Shown here piece after piece: positions 26,922 through 38,318 of a DNA stretch of 64,000 bases (positions are counted from its first letter, which is position 1; each line of letters opens with the position of its first letter). The translations under genes and the position numbers were made by a program. This stretch comes from Colwellia sp. MB3u-41. GTDB taxonomy: Bacteria; Pseudomonadota; Gammaproteobacteria; Enterobacterales; Alteromonadaceae. The stretch lies in NCBI RefSeq assembly GCF_014076845.1, contig NZ_JACGUT010000084.1:620001-684000 (forward strand), read 5' to 3'. Under the pieces are notes generated by a model. The model did not search any database. It was not told where the DNA came from and saw only the letters and a program-made list of their open reading frames with translations.

Positions 26922-27917
26922 ATGAAGCATAATATTATCACCTCAAGTATAACCGCTATTCTTCTCATTACTGGCACGGCTACAACATCGAATGCTTTAG
27001 CAAATGAAAAGAAAATTGAAGCAAATGATTTAGTTGAAATGTTCGAAAAGCTAGGAGGAAAATATCCTGGTTTTAGAAAGGCACATGCTAAAGGTTTATG
27101 TGCTTTGGGCACTTTTATGCCAGCACCTAATAAGCACTTTTCAGGAGCCGCGCTACTCTCAAATGGTGAACTGCCGGTGTCGATGCGCTTTTCATTAGGG
27201 GGGACTAACCCAAACAGTGATGAAAAATCCCCTGGTACTCGGGGCATGGGCATGCAAATAAAATTACCTAATGGCGCTTTACATACTTTTACAGGTAACA
27301 ATTTTCCTGTGTTTGCTGGCAAAGACCCTGAAACTTTTTATGGATTTTTATCAACACTTCTTCCTGATGAAAACGGAAAGCCTGATCCGGCTAAAACAGT
27401 GGCATTTATTCAGCAGAACCCGAGTGTGCAAGCTAACGTAATGTGGAATAAAACGGCTAAAACAGCTGCGTCATTTGCGAATACTGCATTTTTTGGTTTG
27501 CACACTTTCTACTTTGATCAACCCAATGGACAGAAAACTAAATTTCGTTGGAATATTCAGCCAAGCTTAGGTGTAAAAACACTCGAAAAAGCAGAAGCAG
27601 CTAAGATGCCAAATGAGTTTTTAGCTGATACTTTCGCGCAACAACTTAAAGATGAAACGGTTCGTTTTACCATTATGGCAAGCTTAGGAGAAGCTGAAGA
27701 CAGTGTTATTGATCCCTCACAACAGTGGCCGAATGAACGCCCTCAAGTAATACTAGGTACTGTAACCGTTAATGCGAGTGGTGGTGATGCGTGTAAAAAT
27801 ATTAACTTTGATCCTAATATGATGTCCGCAGGCTTTACACCAAGCGCGGATCCGGTGTTAAAAATGCGCTCACCCGCTTATGCTATTTCTTTTGGTAAAA
27901 GGTTAAGTGGTCAATAA
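26922..27917 (+). CDS. Periplasmic catalase-family peroxidase
   Basis: The 331-residue protein has a signal peptide (1-28). The short catalase core carries the distal His in RKAHAKG (His55). Family residues include MRFSLGGTNPNS, SPGTRGMGMQ and the C-terminal SPAYAISFGKR. It belongs to the small catalase-related (SrpA-like) heme peroxidases of about 330-350 residues, not the full-length catalases of about 480 residues. It would use or remove hydrogen peroxide in the periplasm. TAAGG precedes the ATG. No cytochrome b561 partner, often encoded next to such genes, is present. Confidence 0.9.
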   Translation: MKHNIITSSITAILLITGTATTSNALANEKKIEANDLVEMFEKLGGKYPGFRKAHAKGLCALGTFMPAPNKHFSGAALLSNGELPVSMRFSLGGTNPNSDEKSPGTRGMGMQIKLPNGALHTFTGNNFPVFAGKDPETFYGFLSTLLPDENGKPDPAKTVAFIQQNPSVQANVMWNKTAKTAASFANTAFFGLHTFYFDQPNGQKTKFRWNIQPSLGVKTLEKAEAAKMPNEFLADTFAQQLKDETVRFTIMASLGEAEDSVIDPSQQWPNERPQVILGTVTVNASGGDACKNINFDPNMMSAGFTPSADPVLKMRSPAYAISFGKRLSGQ

Positions 27918-28983
<1,066 letters not shown>

Positions 28984-29031
28984 GCGAAATAAGTTTATTG
29001 ATAATCCTTACTCGTCATAAAATAATTAATA

Positions 29032-29057
29032 TAAAGTTCGCTTCGGCGAACTTTTTT
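29032..29057 (+). terminator. Terminator of adk
   Basis: AAAGTTCGC, a short CTTCGG-type loop and GCGAACTTT form a tight stem followed by a T-run, 48 bases after the adk stop. Confidence 0.9.
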
Positions 29058-29151
29058 GTTTTACATGTCGAAAATTTATGTTTTTCCCTATCAAAATAGA
29101 TTTTAGAACGTAAACTATAATATCTCATTTATAAATATAAGAAGAAATACA

Positions 29152-29547
29152 ATGATAGTCAGTTTATCTATAACCGGTCTTTATACGAGTTTGTTGGCAC
29201 TTTTATTTGTTGGTTTAGCCATGAATATTATCCGGTTACGTTTACAGTTTAAAACAGGGATTGGTGATGGTGGTCATCAGGCATTAGCACAAGCTATTCG
29301 TGTGCATGGTAATTTCGCTGAATTTATTCCTTTAGCGTTATTGATGTTAGGAATATATGAAGTCAATGGAGCAAACCCTATAGCGTTGCACCTTCTAGGA
29401 GCGGTTTTATTTATTGGCCGAATATTACATGCTATAGGACTATCAAAAACAACAGGACTTTCAAAACAGCGACAAATAGGTATGGTCTCACTATTTATCG
29501 TTATTCTTATTTTAGCGGTTGAAAATATACGTTTATTTATCAGTTAA
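29152..29547 (+). CDS. MAPEG family membrane protein (YecN-like)
   Basis: This 131-residue protein has four membrane helices. The loop RLRLQFKTGIGDGGHQALAQAIRVHGNFAEF (about 25-55) carries the MAPEG signature with Arg, Asn and Glu. Family members conjugate or isomerise glutathione and lipids in eukaryotes; the bacterial YecN group has no assigned role. It overlaps the convergent elaA-like gene by eight bases at the 3' end. Confidence 0.88.
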   Translation: MIVSLSITGLYTSLLALLFVGLAMNIIRLRLQFKTGIGDGGHQALAQAIRVHGNFAEFIPLALLMLGIYEVNGANPIALHLLGAVLFIGRILHAIGLSKTTGLSKQRQIGMVSLFIVILILAVENIRLFIS

Positions 29548-30004
29548 CCGTCTTTAATAACATGGCAATGTGCGGAATATTATCTTCTAAATACATTTTT
29601 GATACACGTTCAAAACCATGTTTATTATAAAAATTTTCTAGGTGTTCTTGTGCTGATATTTTTATTTTCTGATCGGGAAAGTACCGTTGACAAACGGTTA
29701 AAGCTTTAGTCATTAGCCGATGACCCAAACCTGTGCCTCTCGCTTGTGCTGCCACAATAACTCTACCAATTGCAATATAATCATCGTAACTTTGACCTTT
29801 GGCTAAAATACGTAAATAGCCTGCAATATTACCTTCTAGATAACAAAATAGGTGGACAGTATCTTTATGTCGGTCAATATTATCTATATCAGGATAAAAA
29901 CAAGTTTGCTCAACAACAAAGACATCAATACGCAGTTTTAATATTTCGTATAGTTCATCAATATTGAGATCTTTAAAATTTTTTACTTGCCAAGCTATAG
30001 TCAT
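29540..30004 (-). CDS. elaA: GNAT N-acetyltransferase, ElaA type
   Basis: The 154-residue protein has the ElaA pattern: LYEILKLRIDVFVVEQTCFYPDID near the start, the acetyl-CoA-binding RVIVAAQARGTGLGHRLM (motif A, about residues 83-100) and ISAQEHLENFYNKHGF near the end. It transfers an acetyl group from acetyl-CoA to an unknown acceptor. It is encoded alone, convergent with the MAPEG gene. Confidence 0.88.
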   Translation of the reverse strand: MTIAWQVKNFKDLNIDELYEILKLRIDVFVVEQTCFYPDIDNIDRHKDTVHLFCYLEGNIAGYLRILAKGQSYDDYIAIGRVIVAAQARGTGLGHRLMTKALTVCQRYFPDQKIKISAQEHLENFYNKHGFERVSKMYLEDNIPHIAMLLKTVN

Positions 30005-30081
30005 TATCTTACCTATTACGATGAGAAAAAAGGCTATTTTTTCATGATTTTTGATACAGGTAAAGTTAATAACCTATATGC

Positions 30082-30378
30082 TTAGTGATGAAGCACTTGT
30101 AAATAACCATGATAACTTTTGCTTGTTAAGTAATTGGAAATGTCTTTACGATATTCACTAATATTTACTTGAGGAAACTCAATGTACATCGTCTCTTTTA
30201 ATGAAATATCATCAAGAAAGAGTATGTAGCCTAAAGGTAAGTATTTTGGAGAAAAGTTGTTTTGAAATATTGTCGTACGCACTTCAGAAGCAGTGTAGTA
30301 TTGTTTGCAGCCAAAATTTCTTTCAAGGGTTGGAAGAAGTTTTGTGCCGTAACTTTTTATTGACCAGTATTTAAACAT
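30082..30378 (-). CDS. Small conserved protein, possibly DUF6559 family
   Basis: This 98-residue soluble protein starts MFKYWSIKSYGTKLLPTLE. It contains KYLPLGYILFLDD in the middle and an IEFPQVNISEYRKDI-type helix near the end. From memory this resembles a short family of Vibrio and Alteromonadales proteins (DUF6559); I cannot confirm the name. Basic N-terminus and mixed alpha/beta composition; role unknown. It lies between elaA and the his operon. Confidence 0.6.
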   Translation of the reverse strand: MFKYWSIKSYGTKLLPTLERNFGCKQYYTASEVRTTIFQNNFSPKYLPLGYILFLDDISLKETMYIEFPQVNISEYRKDISNYLTSKSYHGYLQVLHH

Positions 30379-30540
30379 TGCTATTCCTTAGCTGTTTTTT
30401 ATCATCCATTTTCTCGAGAAAAATATACGCTGTTCTATGTAAATGTCAATAGTTTTAGCGATTAGCTGATTTTTATACTATATAAAATAAGGGGTGTAGA
30501 GAAGTTAGCGGTTTAGTTAACTGTACTATTGAGCATTTAA

Positions 30541-30561
30541 AACCTTGATTTTATCAGGGTT
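30541..30561 (-). terminator. Likely terminator of the his operon
   Basis: AACCTTGA and TCAGGGTT pair over eight positions (one G-T) around a five-base loop. On the minus strand a short U-run follows. It lies 55 bases after the hisIE stop. The U-tract is modest. Confidence 0.45.
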
Positions 30562-30615
30562 TATAAAAAATGAGCTGCCTATGAGTTTTTATAAGCAGCA
30601 CAGCTATTCGTTTAT

Positions 30616-31236
30616 CTATTTGTTATGGCGCTTTTGCAACACAGCCATGACCTCTGACATATCAATATTCTGATCTTGAAGTAAAACGAGCGTGTGATAA
30701 AACAAATCTGCGCATTCTCCGAGTAAATCATCTCTTGTTTCTGCAACAGCGGCGAGTGCAACCTCAACACCTTCTTCACCCACTTTCTGAGCTATCTTGG
30801 TTGTGCCACGAGAAAATAAATGAGCGGTATAACTTGTTTCCGGGTCTTGTCCTTTTCTACTGGCAATGACTTGTTCTAATTTGCTCAGAAAGTTTTGTTG
30901 GCTTAATTTTTGTTCAGGGAAACAAGACTCTGTACCCAGATGACAACTAGGACCGATAGGCCGACAAGCAATTAACAAACTGTCGTTATCACAATCTGTC
31001 AAAACCTGGCTAACATTCAGAAAGTTTCCTGACGTTTCACCTTTTACCCAAAGCGCTTGCTTTGAACGACTAAAAAAAGTGGCTTTGCCTGTGGTTAATG
31101 TTTTTTCAAGGGATTCAATATTCATATATCCTTGCATTAGCACGGCCCCCGTATCTTGATGCTGAATAATTGCCGGTATTAAATCAGCCATTTTAGCCCA
31201 AGCTAATTCGTTGATATTCTCTAGGTTAACTAACAT
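30616..31236 (-). CDS. hisIE: Bifunctional phosphoribosyl-AMP cyclohydrolase/phosphoribosyl-ATP pyrophosphatase
   Basis: The 206-residue fusion has the cyclohydrolase domain first (about 1-110: [42 protein letters not shown] with the zinc Cys/His) and the pyrophosphatase domain second (about 115-206: [26 protein letters not shown]). It catalyses steps two and three of histidine synthesis. Its start overlaps the hisF stop by seven bases. It is the last gene of the operon, as in enteric bacteria. Confidence 0.96.
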   Translation of the reverse strand: MLVNLENINELAWAKMADLIPAIIQHQDTGAVLMQGYMNIESLEKTLTTGKATFFSRSKQALWVKGETSGNFLNVSQVLTDCDNDSLLIACRPIGPSCHLGTESCFPEQKLSQQNFLSKLEQVIASRKGQDPETSYTAHLFSRGTTKIAQKVGEEGVEVALAAVAETRDDLLGECADLFYHTLVLLQDQNIDMSEVMAVLQKRHNK

Positions 31237-32006
31237 AATCTGATCTCTATATTTTGACTTTTCAACGTTTGTTTTAATTCGTTCATCTCAATGATACCTT
31301 TATGGAAAACACTCGCCGCTAATGCACCATCTACATCGGCTTGTTTAAAAACGTCAGAAAAATGTGATATTTCGCCCGCTCCCCCCGAAGCTATTAAGGG
31401 AACATTGCACACAGCGCGTGCTTTTTGCAATTGCTCAATATCATACCCTTGACGAACACCATCTTGGTTCATGCAATTTAGAACAATTTCACCAGCCCCA
31501 CGTTGTTGCACTTCTTTGATCCAATCAAACGTTGTCCATTTCGTTTGTTGAGTACGGGTTTCATCACCAGTAAACTGATAAACTTGATACAAACCGGTTT
31601 CTTTATCATAAAAACTGTCAATACCAACAACAATGCATTGTTGACCAAATACATCAGCTAAGCGGGTGATCAAGTCAGGGTCTCGTAAAGCAGGGGAGTT
31701 TATCGATATTTTATCTGCGCCCATCATTAATATTTCTTTTGCATCTCGCTCTGTTTTTATACCACCAGCAACACAAAAAGGGATATCGATAACTTCTGCT
31801 ATTCTGCTAACCCAACTCTTATCAACGACTCTATCATCAGCGCTGGCAGTGATATCATAAAAAACTAATTCATCAGCACCGGCTTGTGCATATTTTTGCG
31901 CAAGAGGAACAATATCACCTATTATTTCATGATTTCGAAATTGAATACCTTTAACGACCTTGCCATCGCGAACATCAAGACAAGGTATAATTCTTTTTGC
32001 TAACAT
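31230..32006 (-). CDS. hisF: Imidazole glycerol phosphate synthase, cyclase subunit
   Basis: The 258-residue TIM barrel carries the catalytic Asp residues in [14 protein letters not shown] (Asp11) and GIDSFYD (about 130) and phosphate-binding glycines in ASGGAGE. It uses ammonia made by HisH to close the imidazole ring, giving imidazole-glycerol phosphate and AICAR. The start shares its first base with the end of hisA, consistent with coupled translation. Confidence 0.97.
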   Translation of the reverse strand: MLAKRIIPCLDVRDGKVVKGIQFRNHEIIGDIVPLAQKYAQAGADELVFYDITASADDRVVDKSWVSRIAEVIDIPFCVAGGIKTERDAKEILMMGADKISINSPALRDPDLITRLADVFGQQCIVVGIDSFYDKETGLYQVYQFTGDETRTQQTKWTTFDWIKEVQQRGAGEIVLNCMNQDGVRQGYDIEQLQKARAVCNVPLIASGGAGEISHFSDVFKQADVDGALAASVFHKGIIEMNELKQTLKSQNIEIRLC

Positions 32007-32755
32007 TAGACTTTACCCTTAGCATTTGGCCAACATGCAATTGCCTCTTCAAGTGTGAATTTACCTTCGAGTAATGAGCGGCCTAGAATAACACCACTAA
32101 CACCGGTTGGAATCAGTGCTTTTATGTCTTCAAGACTGCCAATACCACCTGAAGCTTGCCACTGGATATCTGGATATTTTGCGCAAACCTCTCGATATAA
32201 ATCAACATTGGTTCCTGTTAATGTCCCGTCTTTACTGATATCAGTGCAGAGCACGTGTTTAATGCCTGCATCTTGGTATTGGGCAAGCAAGTCTTCTAAA
32301 TTAACGCCACTGTCTTCAATCCAGCCATGGGTAGGCAGTGTTTTATTACCGTTGGCATCAATTTTAATATCAAGGGCTAAGACAATTTTTTCACTGCCAT
32401 AGGTCGTTACCCATTGAGTAACGAGTTCAGGTTGCTTAATCGCTAAGCTACCAATAACCACACGGTCGGCACCAAGTGCTAATAGTTGTTTTACGTCTTC
32501 TTCGCAGCGTATACCTCCGCCCACCTGTATGGTCATGGTTGGGTGTTTAACAACGGTTTTTAAGGTTTCAAGTTGACGTTTAGTGGAATCTTTTGCGCCA
32601 TCTAAATCAACAAAGTGCATCACGGTTGCGCCTGATTTAGCATACGCTTGCTGACGCTCTTGAACCGTGTATTGGTAGTTCGTCTTTTGGTTGTAGTCGC
32701 CCTGAAATAACCGGACTACTTCGCCGTTTATTAAATCTATTGCGGGTATCATCAT
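32006..32755 (-). CDS. hisA: Phosphoribosylformimino-AICAR-P isomerase
   Basis: The 249-residue TIM barrel starts [21 protein letters not shown] with the catalytic Asp7 or 8. The second catalytic Asp is in [13 protein letters not shown], and the phosphate-binding loops are VGGGIR and ASGGIGS. It opens the ribose of ProFAR, the step before HisHF. It overlaps hisH by four bases. Confidence 0.97.
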   Translation of the reverse strand: MMIPAIDLINGEVVRLFQGDYNQKTNYQYTVQERQQAYAKSGATVMHFVDLDGAKDSTKRQLETLKTVVKHPTMTIQVGGGIRCEEDVKQLLALGADRVVIGSLAIKQPELVTQWVTTYGSEKIVLALDIKIDANGNKTLPTHGWIEDSGVNLEDLLAQYQDAGIKHVLCTDISKDGTLTGTNVDLYREVCAKYPDIQWQASGGIGSLEDIKALIPTGVSGVILGRSLLEGKFTLEEAIACWPNAKGKV

Positions 32756-33393
32756 GATGTCAGTATCTCTGTTGAGTCGAGCTTTAAAAAATTCTTAATA
32801 ATTTTACTGCCTAATTCACTTGAACGTTCAGGATGAAATTGACAACCAATAAAGTTATTTTTTGTGATAGCTGCTGAAAATTCACTGCCATATTTACAAA
32901 CTGCAGCGGTATATTCACTTATTGGCGCAGCAAAGCTATGGACAAAATAAAAATAGTCGCCGATATTAATCCCATTAAATACTGGGTGATCAGTCATAGA
33001 AGTTAGCGTGTTCCAGCCCATATGGGGCAGTCTATTGTTTTTAGCATTCAAGGGGACAATATCGGTGTCAATAATACCTAAACATTCAACTTTTTCACCC
33101 TCACTGCTTTCCAATGATGAATTACACATTAACTGCATGCCTAAACAAAAACCTAAAACAGGTTGAGTTAAGTTTTGTAATGTTTCTACTAACCCCTTAG
33201 CTCTAATATTTGCCATCGCATGTTTTGCAGTGCCAACACCGGGCAGTATCACTTTTTTAGCTTTTTTAATCGTCTCAATATCATCAGTGATGATGACTTG
33301 AAAACCTAACCGTTCTACCGCGAATTTTACTGATGATAAGTTGGCGCAGCCAGTATCAACAATAACGTTCATGGTTGCTTTTTCAGCAGACAT
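32752..33393 (-). CDS. hisH: Imidazole glycerol phosphate synthase, glutaminase subunit
   Basis: The class I glutamine amidotransferase has the nucleophile in LGFCLGMQL (Cys about 84), the oxyanion-region PGVGTAKHAM and the C-terminal His/Glu in CQFHPERSSELG. It delivers ammonia to HisF. The hisB stop and this ATG overlap in TGATG, with AAAGG upstream; a GTG one codon earlier and an ATG eight codons later (MNVIVDTGCAN) are alternative starts. Confidence 0.96.
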   Translation of the reverse strand: MSAEKATMNVIVDTGCANLSSVKFAVERLGFQVIITDDIETIKKAKKVILPGVGTAKHAMANIRAKGLVETLQNLTQPVLGFCLGMQLMCNSSLESSEGEKVECLGIIDTDIVPLNAKNNRLPHMGWNTLTSMTDHPVFNGINIGDYFYFVHSFAAPISEYTAAVCKYGSEFSAAITKNNFIGCQFHPERSSELGSKIIKNFLKLDSTEILTS

Positions 33394-34475
33394 CACAGAG
33401 TACCTTTAGTGCTAGGGAGTACATCGCCACTTACCGTAATTGCTTGGCGTAATGCTCGGCCAAACACCTTAAATAAACTTTCTACTTGGTGATGACAGTT
33501 ACCTTCGGTTGTTGAAAGGTGCAGGGTAATTGCCATCGAGTCTGCAAGTGAACGGAAAAAGTGTGAAACCATTTGCGTCGACATATTGCCTACTCTGTTA
33601 TCTGTAAAGTCAGCATCAAATTCAAGCCACGGACGACCTGATAAATCGATAGAGCATTCCGCGCGACATTCATCCATCGGCAGTACAAAACCAAAACGAC
33701 CAATGCCACGTTTGTCACCTAATGCTTTTCTCAGTGCTTGACCAAGTGCTAGAGCGGTATCTTCAACACTATGATGTTCATCAATGTGATAATCACCATC
33801 GACGCTAACGTCTAATGAAAAACCACCATGAGCAGCGATTTGCTCAAGCATGTGATCGAAAAAGCCTAAGCCGGTATTAATTTTTACGATGCCGATTTTA
33901 TCTAAATTAACGCTAACATTAATATTGGTTTCTTTGGTGGTACGAACAACTTTAGCTTCACGTTGTTGTTGGTTCAATAATTGTGCTGAGATTGCCAACC
34001 AATTTAAGTTTTCTCTGTTATATTTTATTCCCTCAATACCCATGTTAGCAGCAAGTTGTATATCGGTTTCACGATCGCCAATGACAAAAGAATTTTCGAA
34101 GTTGACTTTACCTTGCTGTAAGTAATCACTGACTAAGCCAAGTTTCGGTTTACGACAACTGCAATTTTCATTGTCAAAATGTGGGCAAAGCAGTACATCA
34201 TCAAATATAACGCCTTGTGATGAAAATATATCCATCATCTTGTTGTGGGGTAAATCAAAGTCGGCTTGTGGATAACTAATCGTTCCTAAACCATCTTGGT
34301 TTGACACCATGACTAAACGAAAGCCCTTTTTTTGCAGTGCTAATAAGACAGGGATGACGTTAGGTTCAAAAACTAATTTCTCAAGGGTATCTACTTGCTT
34401 ATCAGAAACTGGCTCTTCAATTAAAGTACCATCTCTGTCGATAAATAATATGTTTTGTTTTTTTGTATTGAGCAT
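33393..34475 (-). CDS. hisB: Bifunctional histidinol-phosphatase/imidazoleglycerol-phosphate dehydratase
   Basis: The 360-residue fusion has an N-terminal HAD phosphatase (about 1-165: [12 protein letters not shown] nucleophile Asp, [15 protein letters not shown] zinc loop, [10 protein letters not shown]). The C-terminal dehydratase domain (about 170-360) has its metal-binding His clusters [25 protein letters not shown] and [12 protein letters not shown]. It catalyses steps seven and nine of the pathway. The two-domain form is typical of gammaproteobacteria. Confidence 0.97.
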   Translation of the reverse strand: MLNTKKQNILFIDRDGTLIEEPVSDKQVDTLEKLVFEPNVIPVLLALQKKGFRLVMVSNQDGLGTISYPQADFDLPHNKMMDIFSSQGVIFDDVLLCPHFDNENCSCRKPKLGLVSDYLQQGKVNFENSFVIGDRETDIQLAANMGIEGIKYNRENLNWLAISAQLLNQQQREAKVVRTTKETNINVSVNLDKIGIVKINTGLGFFDHMLEQIAAHGGFSLDVSVDGDYHIDEHHSVEDTALALGQALRKALGDKRGIGRFGFVLPMDECRAECSIDLSGRPWLEFDADFTDNRVGNMSTQMVSHFFRSLADSMAITLHLSTTEGNCHHQVESLFKVFGRALRQAITVSGDVLPSTKGTL

Positions 34476-34477
34476 TT

Positions 34478-35596
34478 TTAGGTCTCTGATTTAACTTGTG
34501 AAAAGGCATTGGCGATCGTGTTTTTGAGTAGCGATAGCTCACGTTCACTACCAATACTAATACGTAAGCAATCGGCTAATTGCTGTTGCGCTGATTGGTC
34601 GCGAATTAAAATACCTTGTTGTTTAAGGCAATCGAAAATAAAGTTTTTGGTATCTGTATCTACGGCGCGAAATAAAATGAAGTTAGCATCACTATTAAAA
34701 ACGTTAACACACCAGTCTTGGCCTTTCAGCCAATCGAATAGTTGGATACGTAAAATTACGGTTTCTTGAACACGGATAGTCACTTGTTCAAGCCCTTTTT
34801 TTGCCAATGCGGAGCTTGCAATATCAGCGACGGGCGCTGATATTGGGTAAGGAGCAATAACCTTGCTGAGCATTGTTATAATATCTGCGTTAGCTAAGGT
34901 AAAGCCACATCGTAGGCCTGCGAGTGCAAATGCTTTCGATAACGTTCTTAGTATAACCAACTGTGGGTAATCTTTTAACCAATTCGCCGTGCTCTTTTCA
35001 GGGCTAAATTCAATATAAGCTTCGTCAACAACAACAATCGCGGTGTCACCAAACATCTCAAGTGCTGCACGAATCGAGTTGGTTGTTAATACATTACCTG
35101 TTGGGTTGCCGGGTGAGCACAAAAAAACCACTTTTACTTTACCCACTTGAGCTTTCATTGCTTCAATATCAAGTTGGTTATCAACTAATGGTACGCGCGT
35201 AATACCTGCACCGTGATTCTCAGCGCTAATCGCATACATACCGTAGGTCGGCGGACAGATTAAAATGCTGTCTTGATAAGCTTTACTAAAGGTACGTATG
35301 ATAAGTTCAATACCTTCATCAGCGCCGCGAGTAGCAAGAATATTGGTTGGCATTACCCCTGAATATTCACTATAAGCTTTGATTAAATTATCAGGTTGAA
35401 AGTCTGGATAACGGTTAATACAGCTACTATTTAAAGTATATATTCCCGGCCCAGAGGCTTCATTGGCATTAAGCCAAATCTTATGACTTGTTGTCGAAGA
35501 TGAGTCACTGCCACTTGCATACAGTCGTCTTGCTGATTGATAGGGCACCATATCAACAAGTTCTTCGCGGGCAAGTTTATCGGCTATTGTTGACAT
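34478..35596 (-). CDS. hisC: Histidinol-phosphate aminotransferase
   Basis: The 372-residue fold-type I PLP enzyme has the Schiff-base Lys in [14 protein letters not shown] (Lys about 230), [17 protein letters not shown] and the substrate-binding Arg near the end ([10 protein letters not shown]). It converts imidazole-acetol phosphate to histidinol phosphate with glutamate. Two bases separate it from hisB and from hisD. Confidence 0.97.
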   Translation of the reverse strand: MSTIADKLAREELVDMVPYQSARRLYASGSDSSSTTSHKIWLNANEASGPGIYTLNSSCINRYPDFQPDNLIKAYSEYSGVMPTNILATRGADEGIELIIRTFSKAYQDSILICPPTYGMYAISAENHGAGITRVPLVDNQLDIEAMKAQVGKVKVVFLCSPGNPTGNVLTTNSIRAALEMFGDTAIVVVDEAYIEFSPEKSTANWLKDYPQLVILRTLSKAFALAGLRCGFTLANADIITMLSKVIAPYPISAPVADIASSALAKKGLEQVTIRVQETVILRIQLFDWLKGQDWCVNVFNSDANFILFRAVDTDTKNFIFDCLKQQGILIRDQSAQQQLADCLRISIGSERELSLLKNTIANAFSQVKSET

Positions 35597-35598
35597 AA

Positions 35599-36897
35599 TT
35601 ATTCCTCTAACCTGATCGTTACGGCTCGTTTGTGACCATCTAAACCTTCAGCATCCGTTAGCTCAGTTATGCATTCGGCAATATTCATCAAGCCTTGTTT
35701 AGTGATTTCTTGCACCGTAAATCGTCGAGAAAAATCAGCTAATGACAAACTAGAAATGACCTTTGAATAACCGTAAGTGGGTAAAACATGATTGGTACCA
35801 CTGGCGTAATCACCTGCAGACTCTGGGGTATATTCACCAACAAATATTGAACCAGCATTACGTAAAGTTTTTAATAATTCTTGGGCATTATCAGTTTGAA
35901 TGATTAAGTGCTCAGGCGCATAACGGTTAGAGACCTCAACCGCTGTTGATAAATTATCAACTAAAATTAATCGACTTTGAGTGAGCGCTTGTTCTGCTAT
36001 TTTTTGGCGAGACAGTACGGCTACCTGAGTTAATAACTCACGTTGAACGTTAGCGATTAATTCAGCGCTGTCAGATAATAAAATAACCTGGCTATCAGGA
36101 CCGTGCTCCGCTTGAGAGAGCAAGTCAGCAGCGATAAAGCTTGCTTTTGCGTTTGCATCAGCAATAACTAAAACTTCAGAAGGGCCTGCAGGCATATCAA
36201 TAGCAAAACCATTTATTTGCTGAGCCAGCTGCTTTTTCGCTTCGGTAACATATTTATTGCCAGGACCAAATATTTTGTTAACGGGTTTTATTGTCTCAGT
36301 GCCAAAAGCCATTGCTGCACAACCATGTGCGCCACCGACCGTATAAATTTCATCAATTTCACATAATTTTGCGGCAACAAGAATTTCGTCAGCAAGTTTA
36401 CCGTTAATGTCAGGAGGACAAACTAAAACAGTACGTGGACATTTTGCTAGCTGCGATGGAACACCAAGCATTAATACCGTTGAAGGCAATGGAGCAGAAC
36501 CGGCAGGAATATATAAACCAACGCTTTCTATTGCTTCCGTTTTTAACGTACAACGTACACCAGGTGCCGTTTCTACGGTAATATCTTCAGATAATTGTGC
36601 TTGATGAAAACGCTTGATTTGCCCATAGGCGGTTTCAATGGCTTTTAATCTTTTAGCCGACAATGCTGCTCGTGCTGTTGTTATTTGTTCATCAGTAACG
36701 GTTAATGTTGTCAGCTTTACACCATCAAATTTCTCCGTTAATTCATAAAGCGCTTTGTCGCCATTTCGTTTCACGTTATTTAATATGTTTTCAACTTGCT
36801 GCGAAAGTAAGCCGCTTTCATTTATCTCTGGTCGAGCTAGCGCTGATTGCTGCTCACGTTTTGATAATGCTTGCCAATCAATCATTTTATTTTCCAT
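35599..36897 (-). CDS. hisD: Histidinol dehydrogenase
   Basis: This 432-residue enzyme carries LYIPAGSAPLPSTVLML, the nucleotide-binding GGAHGCAAMAFG, IFGPGNKYVTEAKK, MPAGPSEVLVI and the catalytic His/Glu in RYAPEHLII. It oxidises histidinol to histidine in two NAD-dependent steps. AGGA lies before the first ATG; an internal ATG four codons later is also possible. Confidence 0.97.
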   Translation of the reverse strand: MENKMIDWQALSKREQQSALARPEINESGLLSQQVENILNNVKRNGDKALYELTEKFDGVKLTTLTVTDEQITTARAALSAKRLKAIETAYGQIKRFHQAQLSEDITVETAPGVRCTLKTEAIESVGLYIPAGSAPLPSTVLMLGVPSQLAKCPRTVLVCPPDINGKLADEILVAAKLCEIDEIYTVGGAHGCAAMAFGTETIKPVNKIFGPGNKYVTEAKKQLAQQINGFAIDMPAGPSEVLVIADANAKASFIAADLLSQAEHGPDSQVILLSDSAELIANVQRELLTQVAVLSRQKIAEQALTQSRLILVDNLSTAVEVSNRYAPEHLIIQTDNAQELLKTLRNAGSIFVGEYTPESAGDYASGTNHVLPTYGYSKVISSLSLADFSRRFTVQEITKQGLMNIAECITELTDAEGLDGHKRAVTIRLEE

Positions 36898-36946
36898 TAC
36901 CTTAATCCTAACCTTTATACTTTACTTGTCGTGAAGATGATGATCA

Positions 36947-37846
36947 TTAACCCATCATTTTTTCAATGGGCATAACCAATATAGAGTTACAGCCTAGTGC
37001 ATTAAGCTTTTCCATGGTTTCCCAAAAGAAAGTTTCTGTCGCAACAACATGTACCGCAACTAAATCATCTCGACCGGCCAAAGGCAAAATTGTGGGTGTT
37101 TCTTTACCTGGCATAAGGGCACTTACTTCAGCTATTTTGTCTTTTGGTGCATGTAACATAATGTACTTGCTTTCTTTTGCCTTTATGACCCCTTGAATAC
37201 GTGGCAGTAGTGTATCGAGAATACTTTGCTTTTCACTACATAATGGGTCAGCTGTTTGAATAAGAGATGCTTTAGATTTAAAAATCTGTTCAACTTCAAC
37301 CAAACCATTAGCTTCTAATGTTGCGCCGGTTGAGACTAAGTCACATATACCGTCAGACAAACCAACACGCGGTGCAACTTCGACGGAGCCTTTTAATAAA
37401 CAAAATTCAACATTGATACCTTTGTCTTTTGCATAACGATTAAGTAGCTGCGGGTAAGTGGTTGCAAAACGCAAACCGTCTAAACTTTTGATGCCTTGAT
37501 AATCAAAACCTTCAGGCATCGCAATCGATAAACGACAGCCACCAAAGTTAAGGGGTGAAGTACGAATATATTGAGACTTTTGACCCATGAGTTCGCGTTC
37601 TAACGCGGCTTCTTCTAAGGTGTTGTCACCGACAATACCTAAATCACAAACCCCGTCCATAACTAAACCTGGAATGTCAGAGCTACGAACGCGCATGATA
37701 TCGATAGGCATATTAGCAACATGTGCTAACAAGCGTCGGTCAGTAACATTGAGCGTTAAACCACAACGTTTGAGTAAAGCTTGAGTGTCGTCACTTAAAC
37801 GACCTGATTTTTGCATAGCGATGCGTAAGCGAGTTTCTGTTGTCAT
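36947..37846 (-). CDS. hisG: ATP phosphoribosyltransferase, long form
   Basis: I chose ATG 37846 (AAAGGA upstream) instead of an in-frame upstream start; the 299-residue product matches the E. coli length. It starts [15 protein letters not shown], then has [19 protein letters not shown]. The PRPP-binding region [14 protein letters not shown] is near residue 175. The C-terminal ACT-like regulatory domain (about 220-299) makes it the histidine-inhibited long form without HisZ. It catalyses the committed first step. A 49-base gap precedes hisD. Confidence 0.96.
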   Translation of the reverse strand: MTTETRLRIAMQKSGRLSDDTQALLKRCGLTLNVTDRRLLAHVANMPIDIMRVRSSDIPGLVMDGVCDLGIVGDNTLEEAALERELMGQKSQYIRTSPLNFGGCRLSIAMPEGFDYQGIKSLDGLRFATTYPQLLNRYAKDKGINVEFCLLKGSVEVAPRVGLSDGICDLVSTGATLEANGLVEVEQIFKSKASLIQTADPLCSEKQSILDTLLPRIQGVIKAKESKYIMLHAPKDKIAEVSALMPGKETPTILPLAGRDDLVAVHVVATETFFWETMEKLNALGCNSILVMPIEKMMG

Positions 37847-37923
37847 GTTTGTATTTCCTTTAGTAAAATCTTTGACCAAAATTGTGGTACGTGTATATAC
37901 AATTTCAAGGCCTATAAAATGCG

Positions 37924-37958
37924 AAAAACCCCCGAGAGAGATAGACTCTTTCGGGGGT
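37924..37958 (-). terminator. his operon attenuator terminator
   Basis: On the minus strand, CCCCCGAAAGAG and CTCTCTCGGGGG fold into a long GC-rich hairpin followed by five U (37924-37928). It lies between the His-rich leader peptide and hisG, so it is the intrinsic terminator that ribosome stalling at His codons would prevent. Confidence 0.88.
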
Positions 37959-38019
37959 TAGATCTGAGTTATATAACTCGCCGAAAGGTCAATGCCCCTC
38001 AGCGAATGAACCTGAGCGG
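37959..38019 (-). promoter_or_regulatory. Anti-terminator region of the his attenuator
   Basis: This segment separates the leader peptide from the terminator. It holds complementary blocks such as CCGCTCAGG with a downstream CTGAGG-containing stretch. These could form the alternative pause and anti-terminator helices expected in his attenuation. The exact pairing is inferred. Confidence 0.5.
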
Positions 38020-38070
38020 CTAATCGATATGGTGATGATGGCGATGTAATGTGCTTAGGTTAATGTTCAT
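38020..38070 (-). CDS. hisL: his operon leader peptide
   Basis: A 16-codon frame reads MNINLSTLHRHHHHID and then stops. Five of sixteen residues are His, four consecutive. It lies directly upstream of the attenuator and hisG. In low charged-tRNA-His the ribosome stalls in the His run and the downstream RNA folds into the anti-terminator, letting the operon be transcribed. It is the counterpart of enteric HisL, which has seven consecutive His. Confidence 0.92.
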   Translation of the reverse strand: MNINLSTLHRHHHHID

Positions 38071-38318
38071 ATTGTACTCGTTATCTGTTTTTATTTACTA
38101 ACAAGTTACTTAACTTGTACTGTTAATATGGTAAATAATTTAACGAAAGATTCATTTCGTTAAGATTATTCTCTAATTGGTACTTACAGTACTGATTATT
38201 TTTATAATGGGCAAGTAATAAATAAGTTGTTCTTATAAAATAATCGCATAAGGTTATAAAGAATTCTAAAAAATGGTCGATACTTAAATTAACAGGTTAA
38301 TAAAAGGTTAAACAATTA

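Noticed and set aside
30541-30600. Second hairpin (GCTGC/GCAGC) as the his terminator
   Set aside because: Only five paired bases with a long loop; the stem at 30541-30561 fits better.
36947-37879. Longer hisG start at 37879
   Set aside because: The ATG at 37846 has a strong ribosome binding site and gives the normal family length; the extra residues overlap the leader region.
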